The notes below the pieces were generated by a model, which saw only the letters and a program-made list of their open reading frames with translations, was not told where the DNA came from and searched no databases. 64,000 bases of DNA from Phaeodactylum tricornutum CCAP 1055/1 (Eukaryota > Bacillariophyta > Bacillariophyceae > Surirellales > Neidiaceae). A program made the translations under genes and the position numbers. The DNA is taken from positions 310,001 to 374,000 of the forward strand of contig NC_011688.1 in NCBI RefSeq assembly GCF_000150955.2. Reading direction: 5' to 3'. Below are positions 60,347 through 64,000 of this stretch, in pieces; the first letter of the stretch is position 1, and every line of letters starts with the position of its first letter.

Positions 60347-62212
60347 ATGGGTGCGTGCTTGAGTATTGCAGCTCCGGCCCACTTGTTGGAAGTCGTTGAC
60401 GGAGACGAAGAAGCCTACCACGGACGTTACCTCGAAGATGAGGTCCTAGGTCAAGGTGAATTCGGAGTCGTAAAACTTGTACATGACATGTTGAAACGAG
60501 ATGATGCATCCAGTGCAGTACCGCTGGCTTGTAAAGTTCTTCGCAAAGGAGCTGTGTTCAAGGACAATACACTCTACAGCCCAGTCAAGCCAGAAATTTT
60601 GAGAGGCGAAATCGAAATTTTACGAGCGTTGGCTGGTGTAAGGTATTGCCTTAAACTGGAGTCGGTGTACGAAACGCCCAAAGTGTTGTACATGGTAACT
60701 GAATTTTGTGGTGGCGGCGAAATGATGGAATACGTAGGTAATCAAAAGGAAGATTTGCGAACCGAGGACGTATCGCGGATTGCCTTTCAGTTACTCTCAG
60801 CATTGGATCACTGTACAAAACATAATGTCATTCACCGCGATATCAAACCTGAAAATGTCATGTTTCAGGACACGGCACCACAGGCGGACTTACGATTGAT
60901 TGATTTTGGTTCCGGAACGATGGATTCGCCTGAACGAGTGGAGCGTCACACGACATTTGCCGGTTCGGCCTTTTACATTTCGCCCGAAATGTTTCAACGT
61001 ACGTACACGGCGAAAACGGACGTTTGGTCGGCAGGGGCTACATTTTACGTCCTCGTGGCGGGATACCCCGCCAACGATTTACAGAAAGCGTTCAATGTGC
61101 TGCAAAAGAATACCGCTCGAGATTTGCGAACCTTGCCCAATATGCCCTCCGTGATGCCGGAGTCTTTCTACGATTTATTGGAAGGCTGCTTGACCTACCA
61201 CCACAAGTGTCGCCCTTCAGCGGGGGAACTGTTATGCAACGAGTTTGTCCAATTTCACGAAGACTACGAGGGTATGTCATTGGATCAAGTTGCAGCTGCT
61301 GCCGCGGCTATTACCGAGAAAGAACAAGCTCCTGATGGCGGCCGTGAGAACAATAGCACCCGCAAGCGTACAACCTCTTTATCGGTTAAGGGTAGCGTTG
61401 GTCGACACAACCTGTTTTTGGGCTTTAAAAAGTTTGAGCGCTCCCTCACAACCCTTTTGGCAACATTGTTGAGTAAAGGTGAACTCGCGACTCTGTTGGC
61501 CATGCTAAAATCTCGTCTTCACACCAAACAGATAGACGCTGATTTTGGATCGGTTGCCGAAGACTTTAAAGACGACTGTGACACGATCGAAAATGTCGAA
61601 CGAGCCGTGATGAAGACGATCCCGAAAACAACCAATGAACAACGATTGCATGTGATTCAAGTGCAAGAACTAAAGGATATCCTGCAACACCAAATGAAGA
61701 ATTATCGAATGTATGTGATGAGTATATTTGCATTGACAGTGAATTGCCACATTTTTCAATTGTTGACTCTTGTCTTTGCTTTTGCAATCAGTTTGGAAAC
61801 GATGGAGAAATTACCGAACGAGTCCGTGTATGGTAGGTTTGCCTATCATGTGGCCCTGCTCAAAGATTTTTCATCAGAAGGAGACGGATTTGTTGCTGAC
61901 TCCGTGGGTCGCAAGCGAATAAAAAGGAGAGGATCACTGAAGCGGTCGGGCTCGTTTGGCCCGAGACGCGCTGGTGGAAACTCATCAACACTGACATCTT
62001 CCAACGGGTCGATCCATTCCGTACAGTCTTTAAGAACGTGGCAGAATCGGAGCGTTTCAAATAAGGCCGGTTTCATTTTTGGCTCACGCACAGCATCGAC
62101 AACGAGTAATATGAATGCTGCATTGCAGCAGCCTAGCTCTGTGCACGGCACCAACGTCTTTGATAGACCGAATGGTCCAGCACAGAGAGCCCATTCGGTC
62201 GCGACGTCCTAG
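60347..62212 (+). CDS. CaMK/CDPK-like Ser/Thr kinase, lipid-anchored, no EF-hands
   Basis: The ATG at 60347 starts MGACLS, a strong N-myristoylation plus palmitoylation sequence typical of CDPKs, so it is preferred over the open upstream frame. The product is 621 residues. The kinase domain (about 25-304) has LGQGEFGVVKL, ACKVL, a GGGEMMEYV hinge, HRDIKPENVMF, LIDFGSGTMD and FAGSAFYISPEMF. Calcium-binding EF-hands are absent; the C-terminal 310 residues are helical, with a hydrophobic stretch IFALTVNCHIFQLLTLVFAFAIS at about 460-482 and a basic Ser-rich tail. A membrane-associated signalling kinase is inferred. Its activator is unknown; it could be calcium-independent. Confidence 0.82.
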   Translation: MGACLSIAAPAHLLEVVDGDEEAYHGRYLEDEVLGQGEFGVVKLVHDMLKRDDASSAVPLACKVLRKGAVFKDNTLYSPVKPEILRGEIEILRALAGVRYCLKLESVYETPKVLYMVTEFCGGGEMMEYVGNQKEDLRTEDVSRIAFQLLSALDHCTKHNVIHRDIKPENVMFQDTAPQADLRLIDFGSGTMDSPERVERHTTFAGSAFYISPEMFQRTYTAKTDVWSAGATFYVLVAGYPANDLQKAFNVLQKNTARDLRTLPNMPSVMPESFYDLLEGCLTYHHKCRPSAGELLCNEFVQFHEDYEGMSLDQVAAAAAAITEKEQAPDGGRENNSTRKRTTSLSVKGSVGRHNLFLGFKKFERSLTTLLATLLSKGELATLLAMLKSRLHTKQIDADFGSVAEDFKDDCDTIENVERAVMKTIPKTTNEQRLHVIQVQELKDILQHQMKNYRMYVMSIFALTVNCHIFQLLTLVFAFAISLETMEKLPNESVYGRFAYHVALLKDFSSEGDGFVADSVGRKRIKRRGSLKRSGSFGPRRAGGNSSTLTSSNGSIHSVQSLRTWQNRSVSNKAGFIFGSRTASTTSNMNAALQQPSSVHGTNVFDRPNGPAQRAHSVATS

Positions 62213-62436
62213 TGCACGACAGTCTTAACAATCATCAAACAAAAAGAGATGCCGTCTCTGAATCTTGCTTCGAAGGATTTTTGGAAAGTCCTATTCATGC
62301 ACTGTAGATCGGACTTGCAAACAGCGATTGTTCACTTATCAGAAAGGTTTGCGCTATGTTTTTTCAAAGATGTCACGACAAAATGCAAAAGATGTCAAAC
62401 AGGAAGCGTGTAAAAGAACTGACAGTGATCCATCAT

Positions 62437-62477
62437 AAATTTTAAATTGTAAATGTTTAATTTTCAATTTAAAATTT
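62437..62477. repeat. AT-rich inverted repeat
   Basis: AAATTTTAAATTG (62437-62449) and CAATTTAAAATTT (62465-62477) are perfect reverse complements around a 15-nt spacer. They may be a hairpin near the kinase 3' end or an AT-rich structural element. Confidence 0.45.
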
Positions 62478-62555
62478 CTGAGAACGACAAGAACCTGATA
62501 CGAGAAGCGTCTCTCCCCGTTGTGAGACACAACGTCATCTTTTCACTCTGAAAAC

Positions 62556-62601
62556 AAGCTCGTCTCGTTCCCTCATTTAAGCTCGTCTCGTTCCCTCATT
62601 G
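62556..62601. repeat. 23-nt tandem duplication
   Basis: The unit at 62556-62578 is repeated at 62579-62601 with one change in the last base. It is pyrimidine-rich on the plus strand and sits 19 nt upstream of the bromodomain ATG, so it lies in the leader or core promoter. Confidence 0.7.
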
Positions 62602-62620
62602 CCGTCACTGTAGCAAGACA

Positions 62621-63418
62621 ATGCTCAATCCAACTAAAGAAGAATGGCAGAAACTGCACGATCTAGTGCAGTCGTTTCATCAGCGCCCAGAAGCTGGTAA
62701 GTCAGCAAAGTTTTGCGTTGCAGTAAAGAGATTTCGCGAAAGCGATCGTCTTTCCCTTTTGTATCGCCAACGACCTCCATTTTTTTATAGCACCATTCAG
62801 GTCGCCAGATTATCCTTGGCACCAAGTTGGTAAGTTAAATCGTACGGCAAATTCTTACAAATATCCTTCCACAGCAATGATCTCATTTTTATTGCCAAAC
62901 TAGGCGACGGAAATTATAGAGAAGTCATCAAGGAACCGATGGACCTCGAGACTGTGTTGACTCGTCTTCGTTCGAATACATACAAAACTTTTTATGATAC
63001 TTTTATTGATGTCCGAAAAATATGGCTGAATTGTATTTTGTATGACGAAAAGAACGCGTCAAACTATTTCCGATTTGCTCTGCTTTTGAATAAGCACTGG
63101 GACAAAGCTTATTTTGATCTCGTACGAAAATGCCGTCAAGATCCCGTAGATTTTAGCAAATTCGATCGTCATTCATGGATTCTGGAACAGCGGGCATTCT
63201 CACACATTTTAAATACGCTTTCCGACCTTCAGCTTATGGATGTCGTAGCAAAGATCGAGTCGCTTTATCCCGATTCAATTACAAGAGGCGGGGCTCGTTT
63301 TAGTTTGGACGTTGATAAGTTGCCGCCTACATTTCTTGAGGACATGATTTTGTTTTCAAAGTCATTGCACGGTGAAAATAAGTCCAAGAGGAAAAGCAAG
63401 GCACCTGAGAGCATCTAA
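62621..63418 (+). CDS. Small single-bromodomain protein (atypical, Asp in place of the binding Asn)
   Basis: Three exons are inferred: 62621-62696, 62791-62829 and 62904-63418 (introns 94 and 74 nt, both GTAAGT...TAG), giving 209 residues. The middle exon is only 39 nt. Joined, they restore a bromodomain: APFRSPPDYPWHQVGDGNYREVIKEPMDLETVL (WPF/ZA loop region) and the C-terminal helices with WLNCILYDEKNASNYFRFA. Bromodomains bind acetylated lysines on histones. At the binding position, NCYIYN in BET proteins is NCILYD here, Asp86 in place of Asn. No other domain follows, only a basic C-terminus. It could be part of a chromatin complex; the start at 62621 is the first ATG. Confidence 0.82.
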
Positions 63419-64000
63419 TCTAAAGTAGTAGAGGCAGCTTACGCTCTCGAGTTAAGATCTGTCTACATGACCTCATACTTATTGTTAACTCGTTTCTCTG
63501 TAGTACTTCGATTAGGTAGATGTTGCCGTCTGACTGTGAGAGCCCTTCGTGGGTGTCCTTATGGATGACTGCGAATCTTTGTTGGGGGTGCTTGAATAAA
63601 TGTAGAAAACATTATTGAAAGTACGTATTGATAGATTTAGATAGTCATGTATATCTAAGATGCAAATCTCCATGTCGACATCTATAAGTAAATTTTTCCG
63701 TTCGCATGTCCTTGCGGAGAATAGGCGATGCATCGGCGAGACTATATCGCTACAATTTGTCAACCGCGTGAGACGCTTTCACTTTCATGTGTGACAGCGC
63801 ACCATAAAGACCAAAGTGCGCGAAGTCGTCTTCTGCCATCTGAACCGAGCCTTGAAATAAAGATAGACGAGAAAAGAAATGGCATTCAATTGCAGTACGC
63901 CCGAAGATATGGAGACGGGCTCACTTCCCCGAGATCACTCGCACTTCGGTGATGCGTATTCTGTTCGAGGTAGCACCTCAATGGCAACGTATGCGCGCTA
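63419..64000. other. Right edge, no supported gene
   Basis: The last 582 nt hold only short frames without recognisable features and a TGACTGT near 63523. A gene start could lie just beyond the edge. Confidence 0.3.

Larger units (their letters stand above)
62213..62620. promoter_or_regulatory. Upstream region of the bromodomain gene
   Basis: The 408 nt include an AT-rich 13-nt perfect inverted repeat at 62437-62477 and a 23-nt tandem duplication at 62556-62601 ending 19 nt before the start codon. No gene is seen. Confidence 0.4.

Noticed and set aside
1-64000. tRNA genes, rRNA, CRISPR arrays, retroelements
   Set aside because: No convincing cloverleaf, rRNA segment, regular repeat array or LTR pair was seen by eye; a covariance-model scan would be needed to exclude tRNAs.

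Overview
The window looks like nuclear DNA of a pennate diatom, most likely Phaeodactylum tricornutum. This is inference from gene content; no search was run. The evidence is compact genes on both strands, short GT-AG introns (mostly about 70-115 nt), signal peptides followed by an AFVP-type motif that sends proteins to complex plastids, and a eukaryotic nitrate reductase beside other nitrogen genes. No organelle, bacterial or CRISPR sequence is seen.

Layout. 1-4 kb: an acidic protein running off the left edge (-), a secreted TPR protein (-) and an ADP-ribosylglycohydrolase/J1-crystallin-fold protein (+). 4.4-7.1 kb: TELO2 (-), resolved here by one 71-nt intron. 7.1-9.3 kb: gene-poor DNA with a decayed piggyBac-type transposon and one copy of a dispersed repeat whose partner lies at 4.24 kb. 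9.3-19 kb: a membrane RING-H2 protein, an ammonium transporter with three introns, an ankyrin/coiled-coil protein, ribosomal stalk protein P2 and a second RING protein. 19-31 kb: a methyltransferase with a twin-arginine-like leader, an NADPH oxidase/ferric reductase-like protein, a very large PDZ/RGS-like/DENN protein and an RCK-type kinase. 31-50 kb: two inverted paralogous GT2 membrane glycosyltransferases enclose a carrier-like protein, the PPDK regulatory protein, an LRR-like protein, a STAND-like ATPase with helical repeats, a hypothetical membrane protein and a type II membrane protein. 50-57.5 kb: molybdenum-cofactor enzyme CNX2/MoaA, a small plastid membrane protein, nitrate reductase and a plastid FNR-like oxidoreductase. 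57.9-63.4 kb: a secreted protein with two VHL-beta-like modules, a CaMK/CDPK-like kinase without EF-hands and a small three-exon bromodomain protein.

How they may work together. Within about 7 kb lie the enzyme starting molybdenum-cofactor synthesis, the main cofactor user (nitrate reductase) and a plastid flavin reductase-like protein; the ammonium transporter is 38 kb away. A perfect TTGTGACGTCACAA palindrome lies between the plastid membrane protein and nitrate reductase. The second GT2 copy has lost most residues expected for catalysis and may be a pseudoenzyme. Exon boundaries were inferred by eye from GT/AG sites and reading frame and need transcript support.
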